Source of the DNA: Congeria kusceri
Lineage: Eukaryota > Mollusca > Bivalvia > Myida > Dreissenidae
DNA: 64,000 nt
Direction of reading: 5' to 3'
Assembly (NCBI GenBank): GCA_027627225.1
Contig: JAPFQT010000086.1
Location: 496,001 to 560,000 of the forward strand
Below are positions 10,690 to 22,441 of the stretch, piece by piece. The first letter of the stretch is position 1, and the number at the start of each line of letters is the position of its first letter. Both the position numbers and the translations under genes were made by a program. The notes under the pieces are model-generated. The model saw nothing but the letters and a program-made list of their open reading frames with translations, did no database searches and had not been told where the DNA came from.

Positions 10690-12360
10690 GGAACATTGTA
10701 TATATCAAATACAACCAACTTCATAGTTCATTAAACTGCAATTAATGTAGAATTCAGAAAATTTCAGTTCACTGAGCACTTCCTGATTAGTTGTGAGACA
10801 AGCAGTAATTGACTACCTGGGTACCTACCACTGAATTACCTGGGTACCGAAAATGGTTATTTCCCTTTTACAGAAACCAATCACCATTGATTCAATGTAT
10901 CAAATAGCATATTTATTCAGGCATTTGAAACACTTATTGCCTTAAATTTGAGTTAAGTATACATATAGTAACTAGCAAACTTTGTTGTACTAGAATATTG
11001 CTGTATAGTACCAATAAATGTATCGGTATGTAATAATGTGCTAAGTTGAAATTGAAAACATAAATACATTGAAGTCTTCAACTTTATGTTATTTTTAAGC
11101 TTTGAATGATATAGTTTTCTTGCTACATGTATTGTTCTTATTTTGACTACATAGCTAAATAAAAAATTGTGAATGGTTCGGACGGCTTCAACCAAGCATC
11201 AGACAGCATTCTCCAAACTGTCCAAACCATGGACATTTAGATATGCAGTAATATTGTGTCCTATTTAAATACGCACACCAAACAACAAATGAGAAATGCT
11301 CACACCGATCTCTAAAAAAAAGATATATCTGTTGAAAATAGAACTACTATTTTTTAGGTTTCAGAACTTATACTAAAATACCTGTCACGCAAACATGAGA
11401 GGACATGAATATATCAACACGAAACAGCATATGAACACCCCAAGATTGCTGACATTTTTTCAATTCTTACAGCGCATGTAAATATAATCTTGTATGCTGT
11501 TGCTGTCTTGCAAGACATTCATTTAAGTTTCATTCAAAATGGATATTTTGATATAAGCATTGTTTATCTGGCAAACAGTTTTGGACGCAAATTGCAAGAC
11601 AAAACACTTCTTGCCTTGGTTGAGATTTAGATTGTAAAAACAGAATTCATGTTAACTTGTATGTATAAACACAAGAGTTGTCAGAGCTCTACTATTCGAA
11701 GTATTTCAGTTAGTAAGTTGCTCTTAACCCCTGACAGTGTTTTTGTAAGGAGACGAAACCTGTTGTGCAATGTATCTGGGAGTAACTCACTATGTATGAG
11801 TACACATCTTTAATCTACAATACATTCATGCAATCAAACAAGCATGACATGCACATTGCAAATGGAAGTCTGGGTTTGATAGAGACGGTCTATTTCAATG
11901 AATGGACAATACATCACTCCAGAACACTGATAATGCTCTCTAGCATCAGCTGCAGCATAATGGTTTATTCAAAAACCATCATGCACTTTATTTCATGCTC
12001 ACAAGGGTCAAAGCAATTCTTTTTCGTCAACCACAACAAAACACATCTTACTCTCTAATGTATAAAGACATCATGAAATTAATAAAGCAGAATACTTAGA
12101 ACTTATCAATAAAGGACAATTTGCATATATTAGCACAGTTTTAGTTGTTGTTTTTTTGTTTTTTGTTCTTTTTATTTTTCGCCGTATTCAACAGTATTTC
12201 AGTCATATAACGGCGGTCAGTTAACGTACTCACACTTTTCCTGGGTAAGCTGGTTTACCAGTACTAAAGTGCACATACTTTTGCCAGTAACTAACAACTT
12301 GAATCAGAGGTAGGGGGAGAATGGCCGTAGAAATAATTTCATGACCAATCCCCACATAAG
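10690..12360. other. unassigned intergenic or intronic stretch
   Basis: Several short open frames, but none with domains or matched splice sites. A duplicated word ctacctgggtacc (near 10815 and 10838) is the only local pattern noted. Confidence 0.45.
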
Positions 12361-12367
12361 TTATGTT

Positions 12368-12442
12368 GCCGGGCTGGGAATCGAACCTGCGATCCTAGTA
12401 TTTGTAGTCCAGCGCTCTACCAACTGAGCTAGCCGGCCCGGC
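12368..12442 (-). repeat. tRNA-like repeat unit
   Basis: The minus strand reads GCCGGGC at the start and GCCCGGC at the end, a perfect 7-bp closing stem. Between them are the D-arm words GCTCAGTTGGTAGAGC and a B box GGTTCGATTCC. Four extra bases follow the 5' stem, the anticodon stem is imperfect with an 8-base loop, and the T stem pairs poorly. This is a tRNA-derived repeat rather than a functional tRNA. Confidence 0.5.
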
Positions 12443-13251
12443 TTGTTGTTTCTTTTCAAAATACACATATCATCAGAACAATTGCATGATCTACACAACA
12501 TATCAAAATTATATTTAAAAGCAGTGCCCATTGTGTTTTGGACAGTATATGGCCCAGAGTCCCACGGATAGTGGAAATACTGCACCCTAACTTAGTTGGT
12601 CACAATACTGCCACATTATTTCTTCTCATATGAATCATTTTGTAAATGGGCACTCATTATTTTCCAAAATGGTTTCATATTGGCATAGAAAACTGTCCAT
12701 GTACTAAACTCTAAAATAATAATTGTGTTTATTCGTTTGTGAAACTCATATCATACATGTTAGGTTCTGGGTAAAGAATAAATAGTTATAAACATTTTTT
12801 AATCAATACCCCGGTAAATCATCTTAGCACATTTTTTTTTTATAATTTAAAATGATTTTTAATATGTGACTACCCTTATATTCGAGTAAAAGTTTGGTCG
12901 AGCATGAAGAATTGTTTTGATGCAACAAGTGTGACAGAATGCTTACAATTGGGGTCTGAAAACCCATGTTTTGTTCCAGACAATGCTATAGAGTCGACTG
13001 TGTTCATGGGTGTTACGTTTCCAATTCCTGCCTATGAGAGGTCTCTATCAAACCAAGACTGGTATTTGCAATCAGGCTGTGCTGCTTCCGAGGTATCAAT
13101 TCATTCCAGGTTAGATACATTTTGCCAAGATGTGTCGTTTTTAAAAATTCTCAGATGCACTGCATTTAGTCCCATCCTTACAATTCATTGTTTGTCACAC
13201 ACTCAATAGTCAGACCCAGACAACGAACAAGAATGCTTGAATGATATTTCT

Positions 13252-13358
13252 CAAAAGACTGCAAGTACTGGTTCTACCCAGGAAACAGACTTGAACGTTT
13301 CTCAATAAACAACAGACTTTGGACACATTGAAGCTAAAATAAATAGGATTTAAACTTA
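13252..13358 (+). repeat. 3' part of a tRNA-derived SINE (truncated)
   Basis: The body words caagtactggttctacccaggaaac, ctcaataa and the tail gctaaaataaatagg..ttaaact match the 3' half of the full SINE copies at 25815-26022 and 40092-40293. The tRNA-like head is absent, which is the expected outcome of 5' truncation. Confidence 0.75.
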
Positions 13359-13720
13359 TGGAAACTACAGAATAGAATAGAAAACCAACATATGGAACAA
13401 TGGTTACAAACCTGATGCAGACAAGTTACACGTAGATTACTCACAGAAAAGTACAAGAAAGAAAACATAAACAAAACTCTGTGAAAAGTTATTAGCTTGT
13501 CAATGGACAGTATGTTGAACAAAATCTCCGAGGGCCAAAACATCATGTGAGCCATGATTGTCCTGCATCTTTCACCCAAATTTAGGCTTGTGAAAGAATT
13601 TGACTCATCTGTAATAATGTAGCAAGGGAGAAAACCAAAGTATACTTTAGTAAAATGGCAATATGGATTACCTCCCATGTTATGTGTGTAATTAATGATA
13701 GCCCTGCGTAATTCATCTAA

Positions 13721-14059
13721 GGCGTACACAAAAAATATGTTTGTTTCTGGTAACCGACCTACCCTAAAAAAAGGCCCGACCCTAGAACATTTTATTGGGT
13801 TTGTCAGATTGATGTTTGGTTTATTTACCTTTTAAATAATTAAATGTGTTTTTGGATAAGTAAGTGTTTTGTTTTGTTTTGATAGCATCCACTTATAAAC
13901 TTATAAACAATGTTTAAGGATATTACTGATACATTTTGAATATTTATTCAGTTTTAGAATCTACAAGTTGACCATTTACACACACACACACACAAATCCC
14001 GACTTACCTACCCTAATTTTTTGGGCATGTTACCTGAAACAACATATTTTTTTTACGCC
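13721..14059. mobile_element. PIF/Harbinger-like MITE with TAA duplication
   Basis: The left end ggcgtacacaaaaaatatg and the right end catattttttttacgcc are inverted repeats about 33 bases long with a few differences. Both include the inner words gtttctggtaac and gttacctgaaac. The element is 339 bp and is flanked by TAA on each side (13718-13720 and 14060-14062). A 3-bp TWA duplication with GG-starting ends is characteristic of PIF/Harbinger elements. It has no coding capacity. A (CA)n run sits near 13979. Confidence 0.75.
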
Positions 14060-14116
14060 TAAGTATGGGTTTCTGACAGAAAATGTTCTCTAAGAGTAGC
14101 AAGGTAGACACCCAAA

Positions 14117-14335
14117 GCTAGAATGCTTCAGAATTCATTATTTCTCTATGAATCTGGGACCAGAAAACTTGTTTCGGTTTTCTTGCATTAGAAAGTTAGT
14201 TCATTTGTATGGCAACTGAAAACAGCATTTCAGCATCCAAGATAGAATGCTTCAGAATTCAGCATTTCTCTGTGAACCTGGGACCAGTAACACATGAAGC
14301 CAGTCGGAACTGGTTTGGTTTTTCTTGCATTTGAA
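14117..14335 (+). repeat. two-copy tandem duplication (about 125 bp)
   Basis: The words agaatgcttcagaattcatt..tttctctatgaa and tgggaccag, then ttcttgcatt, appear at 14120-14195 and again, slightly changed, at 14241-14332. Confidence 0.7.
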
Positions 14336-14470
14336 GATTGTTCAAAGTGTATTCCAGTATATTGACTGTTTCAGAACAGATTGCCCAGAAGATAAAATAA
14401 ATTCGCGGGAAAAAACAGAATATTTGCAGAGTGCTAGTGAATTTTTTGTCACATATCATCTTTTCACTAG

Positions 14471-14641
14471 TATGCGAGTATTCGCTGGTCAAATTGCAAG
14501 ATATGTGGCATGAAGTATGTAGTGGACAAGATTAACTGCAATGTGAGATCACTGTATGATGTTTATAAGCACACATGGATGAATTCTGACATACCTCTAC
14601 CAAAAAACAAGATTTTTGACCACAAGGTGTCTAGACTATGA
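14471..14641 (+). CDS. candidate 3'-terminal coding exon or gene remnant
   Basis: After a pyrimidine-rich acceptor (tcatcttttcactag) a 56-codon frame runs to TGA at 14639-14641. It includes RWSNCKICGMKYVVDKINCN and then VRSLYDVYKHTW. The CxxC pair with a further cysteine hints at a zinc-binding knuckle, and codon-level order is better than background. The family is not recognised. An overlapping frame at 14325-14513 looks less protein-like. This could be the end of a decayed gene. Confidence 0.25.
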   Translation, partial: YASIRWSNCKICGMKYVVDKINCNVRSLYDVYKHTWMNSDIPLPKNKIFDHKVSRL

Positions 14642-15360
14642 AACGTTCCAATGTTCAATTATACCTCTCAAGCAATGCGTGTTAGGGACGAGAATTGAAA
14701 AGTTGGTGAAGTTTTTTGTTAGTGATTGATTCACTAGGTTTTAATGAAAAAAACAGTCATTGGATCAATATATGGTAAACATTTTACCGGTAATACGTAA
14801 TGGGAATTACTTCCCTAATCAACAAAGGATTCATTTACCCACCAATCTGTTGTTAACTCTATTTCATTTTAATACTTATCTGATATCCAATACTCATACT
14901 AACTCTACAATAAGAACATGTTAAGCGTACAAACTCATCACTGTGCAAGTCTATCTGTCACCAAGTAGAATTTTCAATAATTCTGCCTAGAGTAGATTAT
15001 CTCCCTTTGACCATTTTAGTGTTTGCTTGTATTTTGAAACTGGTTCAGTATGTGAGGCACATTTTCCCACATATTTTAAATCCTAACCATAACACTAAAC
15101 TTAAACTGCCAACTGGTGATAGTTTAAACATATCAATTATGAAATAAAAATAATTAAAGATTATAACTGTCTAAAGAGCATCCTTACTAACTGCATAATT
15201 TTTACTTTCAACCCTAACCCCAGTAAACTTAAAGAATACCAATATATTAGCAGAACCTAGATCGGAAAATATTAATTCAATCAATTCCCAGCAATGGTAA
15301 AACAACAATTGCATGATGCAGTATTAAATGCTATGAGGTAACTGGGTGAGAACATTGTGC

Positions 15361-15432
15361 AGCCAGTCCGGGACTCGAACCCGGGACCTCTCGCATACAT
15401 GGCGAGTGCTCTACCAACTGAGCTAACCCGGC
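15361..15432 (-). repeat. tRNA-like unit with near-intact cloverleaf
   Basis: The minus strand folds with a perfect D stem (GCTC/GAGC), a perfect anticodon stem (CTCGC/GCGAG) and a perfect T stem (CCGGG/CCCGG). It has A box TTAGCTCAGTTGG and B box GGTTCGAGTCC. The acceptor stem mispairs through an apparent one-base deletion. The loop CATGTAT has A where U33 should be, so a TGT anticodon would be abnormal. It is best read as a recently tRNA-derived repeat head. A mutated tRNA gene is the alternative. Confidence 0.55.
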
Positions 15433-15577
15433 AGGTACACAATCTCTCCCCTATAGTGACCTTAAACAGTTTACATCATTAATTTTGTCAGTCTAAATAC
15501 AACCAAATGAAATGAATTCTGGCTTAACAATTACTTGTTCAGGATTTATAATAATGTTATTTCTGCTAAAACACATT

Positions 15578-16050
15578 TTTCTGCCCCCAAAGGAGGGCAT
15601 ATAAAAATCAAACCGTCCATCCATCCGTCTGTGCATCCATCCGTCTTTATGTGTCTGTGCATCCATTAGTCCATACGGACAAGGTTTAAGTTTTTGTATC
15701 ATGCCATATATATTGAATACTATCAAATGTATTTACTTAAAACTTGAAGTGCTTCTATAGTATCAATGTCTCCACCAGGGAAAGAAACCCATATAACTCT
15801 CTTTTGTATTTTGACAGATTTATGCCCCTTTTATAACTTCGTCAGTTTGGTTTAAGTTTTTCATAAAGTCCAATATCTAGAAACTATAAAAGGTATTTAC
15901 ATGAAACTTTAAATACGTCTGTACTATAAATGTCTCCACCAGGAAAAGCAACCCTCCTAACTCTGTGTTGTGTTTTGACAGATTAATGCCCCTTTTTAAC
16001 TTAGACATTTTGGTTTTTCAAAAGTTTTTTTCACAGCAGCCACTTTAAGC
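15578..16050 (-). mobile_element. cored element fragment (GCCCCCAAAGGAGGGC end)
   Basis: The end word gcccccaaaggagggcat (15582-15599), followed by ccgtccatccatccgtct, is the reverse-strand form of the 'gacggacgg ... gggggcata' ends seen at 6.6, 26.9 and 51.8 kb. Inside are two imperfect copies of a roughly 170-bp unit (atttatgccccttttataacttcg..., tctccaccaggaaaag). The far end near 16050 is not clear. Confidence 0.5.
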
Positions 16051-16160
16051 TGAAAAAAATTTTAAGCTGAAAAAATTAAGTTTATGTTTTTCAGTCACTT
16101 TTATTTACAAAGATTCATTTTGGTGTCAAAGGTCACACTTACTTATTAAAAATGTGTCTT

Positions 16161-16634
16161 TGCCGGGACTCGAACCTACGACCACCTGGATAAAAAATGT
16201 GTCGCTCTAACCACTCAACCATTGTGACTAACAATCATGGTGGTGATTTTGACTGACAATCATGATGGTGATTGTGACTTACAATCATGGTGGTTATTGT
16301 GACTTACAAAACATGGTGGTGATTGTAACTTAAAATCATGGTGGTGATTGTGACTTACAATCATGGTGGTGATTGTGACTTACAATCATGGCGGTGATTG
16401 TGACTTACAATCATGGTGTTTTCCAAAACACTGATGAAAACCCTTTCAAAAGCGTTATAATTTAATCCATTTGAATTAATGAGTTTTCATTAACAACACT
16501 ATATTTTCAATATATCTTTGTCAGAAGTATTATTTCATGTGTGTATGTATGTAATGTATTTCACTATTTGATCTATGACAAAATAATTGAACTTTATTTC
16601 TTTGTCAATCTGTGAACAGGTCACTTTAATAGCA
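16161..16634 (-). mobile_element. second tRNA-carrying inverted-repeat element (right end missing)
   Basis: On the minus strand the element starts at ttaaagtgacctgttcacagattg (reverse of 16610-16634) and ends in a tRNA-like unit at 16228-16161 (TGGTTGAGTGGTTAGAGCG ... GGTTCGAGTCCCGGC). This is the same order and orientation as the copy at 4170-4681. The internal sequence differs and contains the 25-bp minisatellite. The opposite terminal repeat was not found. Confidence 0.5.
16226..16424 (+). repeat. 25-bp minisatellite, about 8 copies
   Basis: The unit acaatcatggtggtgatt + gtgactt repeats about eight times with point changes (gatggtg, ggcggtg, aaaacatgg). It abuts the tRNA-like unit directly and stops at tcatggtgttttcc. 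Confidence 0.9.
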
Positions 16635-16639
16635 GTAAG

Positions 16640-18240
16640 AAATAAAGACGTCAAGGCTTCCAGGTAGACACAAACAAGCACGTGTCCATATCTCCGACTG
16701 CTGAGAAAAAACCCGTATGAAACAAGGAAACTTAGCTAACTTATAAAATACTCTATCAAGTACTTACTGATAAACATTATCAAAATTACCATGAAATATA
16801 CATGCAACATGACCACAGTCACTACTAAACTATATCAATTTAAAGCTTATACATTTTAGCACTTCTTTAGCCTTGGACAGAGTGGCTTTCAGACAGTTTG
16901 AACATGAACATTGTAAGTAGTTACAGTGCCATTAACATTTGGTTGGATATAATGGAGCTGATGTGGTCGTCTGCAGGAGTGCAGAACGTAGAATCAAATA
17001 GAGGCATTTTAAATAAATCTTTAGTTCGGAGACTGCGTGAATTTTTAGAGCCCTGACTACATTAGCTCCATGCGACAGAAACATGCAGAATTAAATGGGC
17101 ATATCAACAGTATTTTCCATAAATATAGACATGTATTAAAATAAGGTCTATCCCATTTCTTCACGAATATATTTTTAGTAGAAATAATATATTTATGGAA
17201 TCGTTAAGAAAAAATGATATACAATGCAGGATTTGAACTCAATCATACAAAATCGCGCAATCAATGAAAACTTTCCCATGTTACAATACAGTTATAAATC
17301 GTGCGCAGGCGCAGAGCGGTACTTCATGTGCATTTCATTCATGTTGATTTTCTTGCTACTGCTAATTTTCTCTCACCCGCGAAAAGTGTCATGGCGACTA
17401 CTTTTTAAAATTATAAATAAATTATTTTACTATTTGTTTATAAAAACCAGACCTATGTATGAAGCAATATTCAATAAATACCTCTTGAAATATAAGTTTA
17501 TTTATAAAAATATTATACCATATTTTCCGTCGATTTGCCCCTTTAACATGTGCAGGCTAAAGTCATATCTTGTCCAAGTCTGTTTACTTAGTAGAACCAG
17601 TATGAGTGTCAAGTAAATGTTTCAAAGATTACTTTTGATAAATAACGTTAGTCCATTTGTTCAAATTGTATTCCAAATAACAAACTTTAGTGTCTTATTT
17701 TATTAATCAAATTTTTTATTTGTAATGTCATTTTTCAACACAAAATATTATTTATTGTGACAATCCGTCATACAATTTTCAATCAAACCATAATAATTAT
17801 CTTTTCACTATTATTAATGCATTCAATATTAAAATATGAAAACAAGGAACTTATGCTAGTCATGTTATAACACACTTTTGAATTGTTTAGAAATTGGGGC
17901 TGGGATTATGAAGTGGAAGACCCTCAAATACTCATGTAACTTGATAATTGCATCTTTAATTCTTTTTTTCTCACTGTTAATGCACTTTGCTGCAGACTGT
18001 TTTCTACTTCGAGTATTTTACCAAGTATATTTCACCATTGCTTCAAAGTAACAATTGATCAACCAACCCATAATGCAGGGGAGATCATTGTGGTAGTTTT
18101 CGTTTGAGGAGTCTTAGGCTTAACAAAGTGAATGATTTGTTTCTCAGGCAGCGCCGCAACATATTTTACAGGCCCCCCATAAATTTGAGTTAATGCCAAA
18201 AAAAATAATTTACTATTTTTTGACGATCGCGCTGGGGTTT
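16640..18240. other. unassigned AT-rich stretch
   Basis: A 130-codon plus frame at 17224-17616 is rich in F, I, K, L and Y from AT-rich DNA and shows no domain or splice context. A word cgatttgcccctttaa near 17533 resembles the reverse of the ttaaaggg-type ends, but no partner end was found. Confidence 0.45.
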
Positions 18241-18440
18241 TAAAGGAGCAGTCCAGAAATAAGTTCTAATGGGCATGTTACCGAACAAAATACAAAAACT
18301 TTGCATTGAAATCTCTGAATTATTAAGATTTTGGTAAGTTGCTATCGTCTATTTTCTGTATGCGATAATTGGTGATGACTCTGAAGTAAACAAGCATGTA
18401 CATATAGAATAATATGCTAGTATGGTGTTCTGAGAACTTG
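18241..18440 (-). mobile_element. partial copy of the TTAA/GCAGTCC inverted-repeat family
   Basis: The end taaaggagcagtccagaaat and the inner words ctgtatgcgataattggtgatg match, in reverse orientation, the full element at 44370-44687. The other terminal repeat is not present. Confidence 0.55.
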
Positions 18441-18719
18441 TATCAGCCCAGTTGGTTGTGTGAAGTCCTATCGCACAAGAGGCGCAGAACAACATAGAAG
18501 TGTAATATCCCATTTATTATATACCTTTTTCAACATAACTTTCTTTAAAATACCAAAACAAAGTACGCACTATTTTATTCACGTAGACTATTTTAATCTC
18601 GGAAATGAGTTGTGTAATGATGACATAATAATATGCCGCTTAACGACTATGTCAAACATTAGCTCCGGGTGGATAAAGAAATCTACATGCGATGCTGTGT
18701 TTAGTGGATATTTCTGAGT

Positions 18720-20960
18720 CATTTTTAAGAGACTTGGATTAAATACACAATAAATCACAATCACTGTTTGTCATTCTTGTTTGCCTTTTTGTTTAACGAG
18801 GGTGAATTTTAATAATAATGGTTGGTTGCAATAGAACAGCAGCAAACTTGTATGGTTTGTTTCTAGACCATATGTTGACATTTGTGGAAGAAATTATGTA
18901 TTGGATGCCTTATAGAAGAGACGTTCACCAAAGTTAAGATAAGCAAATGATTTTATTTATGTTCTATTTATTTGATAAAGGTATACTGAGCAAGCCAAAC
19001 TAGAAATCTAGGTCTAACTTCACAATATTGAAGTTGTGAATATGCATTAAAATAATAACTGGATTCGACCAAGTGTTTGTGTTAACACGGGCTACTAGTA
19101 TATGGAAAAAAGAAAACGCTAGTAGCAAATACGGTTTCCTGTATTTGAGTGCTGAATATGTATTGATGACAGCAAAACGATAGGTATATGATAAAGACTG
19201 ATATGATCATAAACTCTTCAAAAAACAATAATAACAACTTGGGTCTTGAAGAATTAAGTATGAGGTTAATATTTATTTACACTTCCTTTTTTTTGTGAAT
19301 AATTCTGGGCCAAGTGTGAGGTTCATGCGCACATAAGATGGTTTGAACCCCCAATGCTTTGCATTGACCGTTCCAAGGCGGTGACCCCTGTTTTGTTCAT
19401 GTGTGTTTTGCGTTTGTTATGTGTTTTTGTGGTGTCCAGTGTATTGTTTTTGGCAATTGGTCACTTGCCATAAATAAAAGACCTCGGGCTGCTAATAAGA
19501 GTTCTCTCCTGCTGTCGCAGCTGGAGTTTTGCTTTTTTTATATTCCTATAATCAAAGATTCATGTTTACATACAAGACAGGATGCATTGCAACTGAAAAG
19601 CAGAGATGTAATTTTCCAATCTACAATCATGACAACAGAAATCAGCCTGAGAATCTCTTGAATAACATTGTCAAGTACCAGAGCAAGACTGCAGTGGACG
19701 GATAGGAATGAATCACTGAAATTGTAAACCAAGGAATACAAATACAAATTTGGTTGGAAGATCTCAGAACTACGCAAAGTATTGACAAAATAAAAGTAAT
19801 TAAAATTATCTGTGTAACTCATTGTCTACAAAAGTTTTAGTTTGATTACATTTCATCAAATTGAAATTCCAAGTATCATTCAAAACTTATATCTCTCCAA
19901 ACATTAAATGACTTTCCACTTTAAATTTATTAAGTTTTTTTAAGATCCTTGGATTTCTGTTACCTAACAGGATCAATAGCTGGTTTTCCTGGTCTGATCT
20001 GACTAGTTTCAACATATTAGATGTGCATGTTTGGTCAACATGGCTCAACTATTAAGGCCGGATTGTGCATAAAAGACAATATGGTGACAGACAGCCATCA
20101 ACGCAGTAGAGGTTCCCTATACCGATAGCTTACCAATCATTCTGAAAGGCTTAATTGTTAATAGGAATACACGTTAGGTCAACATTTTGTCAACCATAAT
20201 AGTATGAACCAGACACCTCTGAGCAATTCTTACCTTAGCTTCAGTCAACCCCTGGCTGGACCTGAAATTCAGTGTCTCCAGTCAGCACCTTGCCTGCCTG
20301 TCAGTGACTCCCAGTCAGCTGATACGGTATGCACAAGGACCCCATGCACTGCATTCCTACTTTGTTGCCGTGCAGCTAAATGTTAAAGTAACTAACATGC
20401 AACAACAATCAAATAAAATGCATGCAAACTATTAAATAGTGTGTAAACAGTGTTTAAATACAGGTAAACAGTTTACCCAAGGTGGGCGTGATTTAATGTA
20501 AATGACATGTTGGTATTAGTACGTTTGGAAGGATAAAACAAATAAAGGGCAATTACTCTAGAAATACTGAAGAAAACTCCAATTCTTGTTGTCTCCTCTT
20601 CATTGCAAAGTCCTCGTTTAAATTAGTCTTTTAGATCATCAACAACAGTGAGCGAAAATGTGAAATAAATAAAATGTGGCATTTACCTATGTAACACATT
20701 CCATGTGTGACACCACGGTGGGGACACTCCTTACTGCCTCGTGGTTGTGCAGGCATGCCGGTTCTATACCTAATGATAGAATAAATGGGACAGGTTATAC
20801 AACCAGCCATTTGAAACAATTTTTAACACCACACTACCTTATAAACCGATATTGCCTGATAATTGTGCAGTTACTCAGTCATGGTGAGGAAATGGTTGAT
20901 TTCCAGCTTTAGCCATGAGAGCTCAATTCCATTATGTAAGTATTCTGACACGTAATCTTT
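18720..20960. other. unassigned intergenic stretch
   Basis: No supported gene. A strong donor-like gctaaggtaagaatt on the minus strand near 20230 has no open exon upstream in any frame. Confidence 0.45.
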
Positions 20961-20963
20961 CTT

Positions 20964-21060
20964 ACACCAAGCACTGGTTCTACTTAAGAATGCGACTTGA
21001 ATGAGTCTTAATAAGCCACAGCTATCAATACAACCGAGTCACAAAATAAATAGCTTCAAG
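20964..21060 (+). repeat. diverged 3' part of the tRNA-derived SINE
   Basis: acaccaagcactggttctac, gagtcttaataagcc and acaaaataaatag follow the order of the SINE body and tail at 40190-40290, with many substitutions and no head. Confidence 0.55.
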
Positions 21061-21061
21061 C

Positions 21062-22305
21062 GCTTGATTTAAAACAACACTGACATCTTACAATTGTTCA
21101 ACCATGACGACTCCTGATGAAAGCTTTCTTCGCCCTGTGACATCAAGAAAATTACTTAATGCTCAATTTAATAGAATGGTATGAAACAGAAATATTAAAC
21201 ATACATTACACATATTTTAAACATACCATTACTCAACAAGTCATCACAGTGCTGTTCTTTCATCAATGCTTCCCCAGCGCTGTGAGCTGGGATGTGCAGA
21301 AGCTGCATGAAGCACTTTCTAACATGCAGTCTCAAACCCTCGACCAAATGTGCACTCCTGTGACATACAGTCTGTGCGTTCACATTGTCCAGGCCTCTCC
21401 ATCTAATCATAGACATTACATACATGCAAAAACCTAAGCATAATGCAATTCACTATTCATTATCAAATGTATTCTTGTTAATGTAGTGGATCTATCCCAC
21501 AGGAAAAAAAACTGGTTCTAACAAGGTAACAAACTGGAGAATGTTTTAAAAAGCCCCATACTGGTCTGGCTATCATCACCAGATCCTGTGAGATGGTGGT
21601 CTGTGTCAGGAACAATCCTCCACACACATAGGACTAGATTAAACAAGGCATAAATATTCCTGTTCATAGCTTATTCTAGTTCAAATTCTAATAACCTTAA
21701 TTCATATTTAGAGACTTTAAGACATTTTCAAAGACCAGTCTCTTTGACTCTTATAAAAAGTTCTTATTATTTCAAAATACTTATTTAAAGGCTTAAGACC
21801 ACTTTATAAAAAAAAATTCCAAACATGAAGTTTCTAGGGAAACCTTTTAGAAAGGGGTAGAATGTTAGAATAATGCCAAGTGGAACCGGTTTTAGATTGT
21901 GGCGATTGCCTGACGCTTTAGTACTAAAAGTCGAAATCAGGTATCGCTTTTGACACAGATTGTTGGAATATCCAAAATATTAATATGGGCAATCAAATAG
22001 AACACCTTATGAATTTCTCGCTATAAGTAGGTTGGATGAAGTTGTATGTTCACTAAATACTAACAATTAACTCATTCAACAATTTTTATGAATAGATAAA
22101 CGGATAGACATGACTAAAACCAAAACAAACAATAAAATACTAAAATCATTTAATTTCACAGGTGTCTAAATTTCATGCATTTTTGAAAAATGGTTAATTC
22201 TAAAACTCACACACTTTTTTGTACATTTTTTTAAATATTCCAGCAAAAGGAAAATCATATTATTTCCTTTTTTTTCACTTTTTGACTTAAGAAATCATTA
22301 TCGAT
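21062..22305. other. unassigned intergenic stretch
   Basis: Overlapping frames on both strands at 21159-21437 show no domain. Read on the minus strand, the cysteine words QCERTDCMSQEC occur, but a stop follows soon after. No gene can be supported. Confidence 0.4.
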
Positions 22306-22310
22306 TTATA

Positions 22311-22441
22311 GTTGTTTATTGGCCAATAAACAACGATTTGGAGTTCTGATGCAAAGGAATTTAACCACAAGGGCATTATCCGGATTGTTTAATAGCCACG
22401 CATAAGAACGACAAAGAGTTGTTTATCGGTCGATAAACAAT
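22311..22441. repeat. foldback element with two terminal palindromes
   Basis: It begins with a perfect 24-base palindrome (half-site GTTGTTTATTGG, 22311-22334) and ends with a near-perfect one (ttgtttatcgg / tcgataaacaa, 22419-22440). The interior has inverted words: ttctgatgc and taaccacaag against gtttaatagcc and cataagaacg. Related copies lie at 39141, 41564 and 57314. Confidence 0.75.

Noticed and set aside
12368..12442. Functional tRNA gene
   Set aside because: Extra bases after the acceptor stem, a mispaired T stem and an 8-base anticodon loop make it a tRNA-derived repeat.
12904..13209. 101-codon plus-strand frame
   Set aside because: It looks somewhat protein-like but has no recognisable family or start context, and no neighbouring exon on either strand.
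17224..17616. 130-codon plus-strand frame
   Set aside because: Composition reflects AT-rich DNA (K, I, F, Y, L). No domain, no splice context, no homologue recognised.
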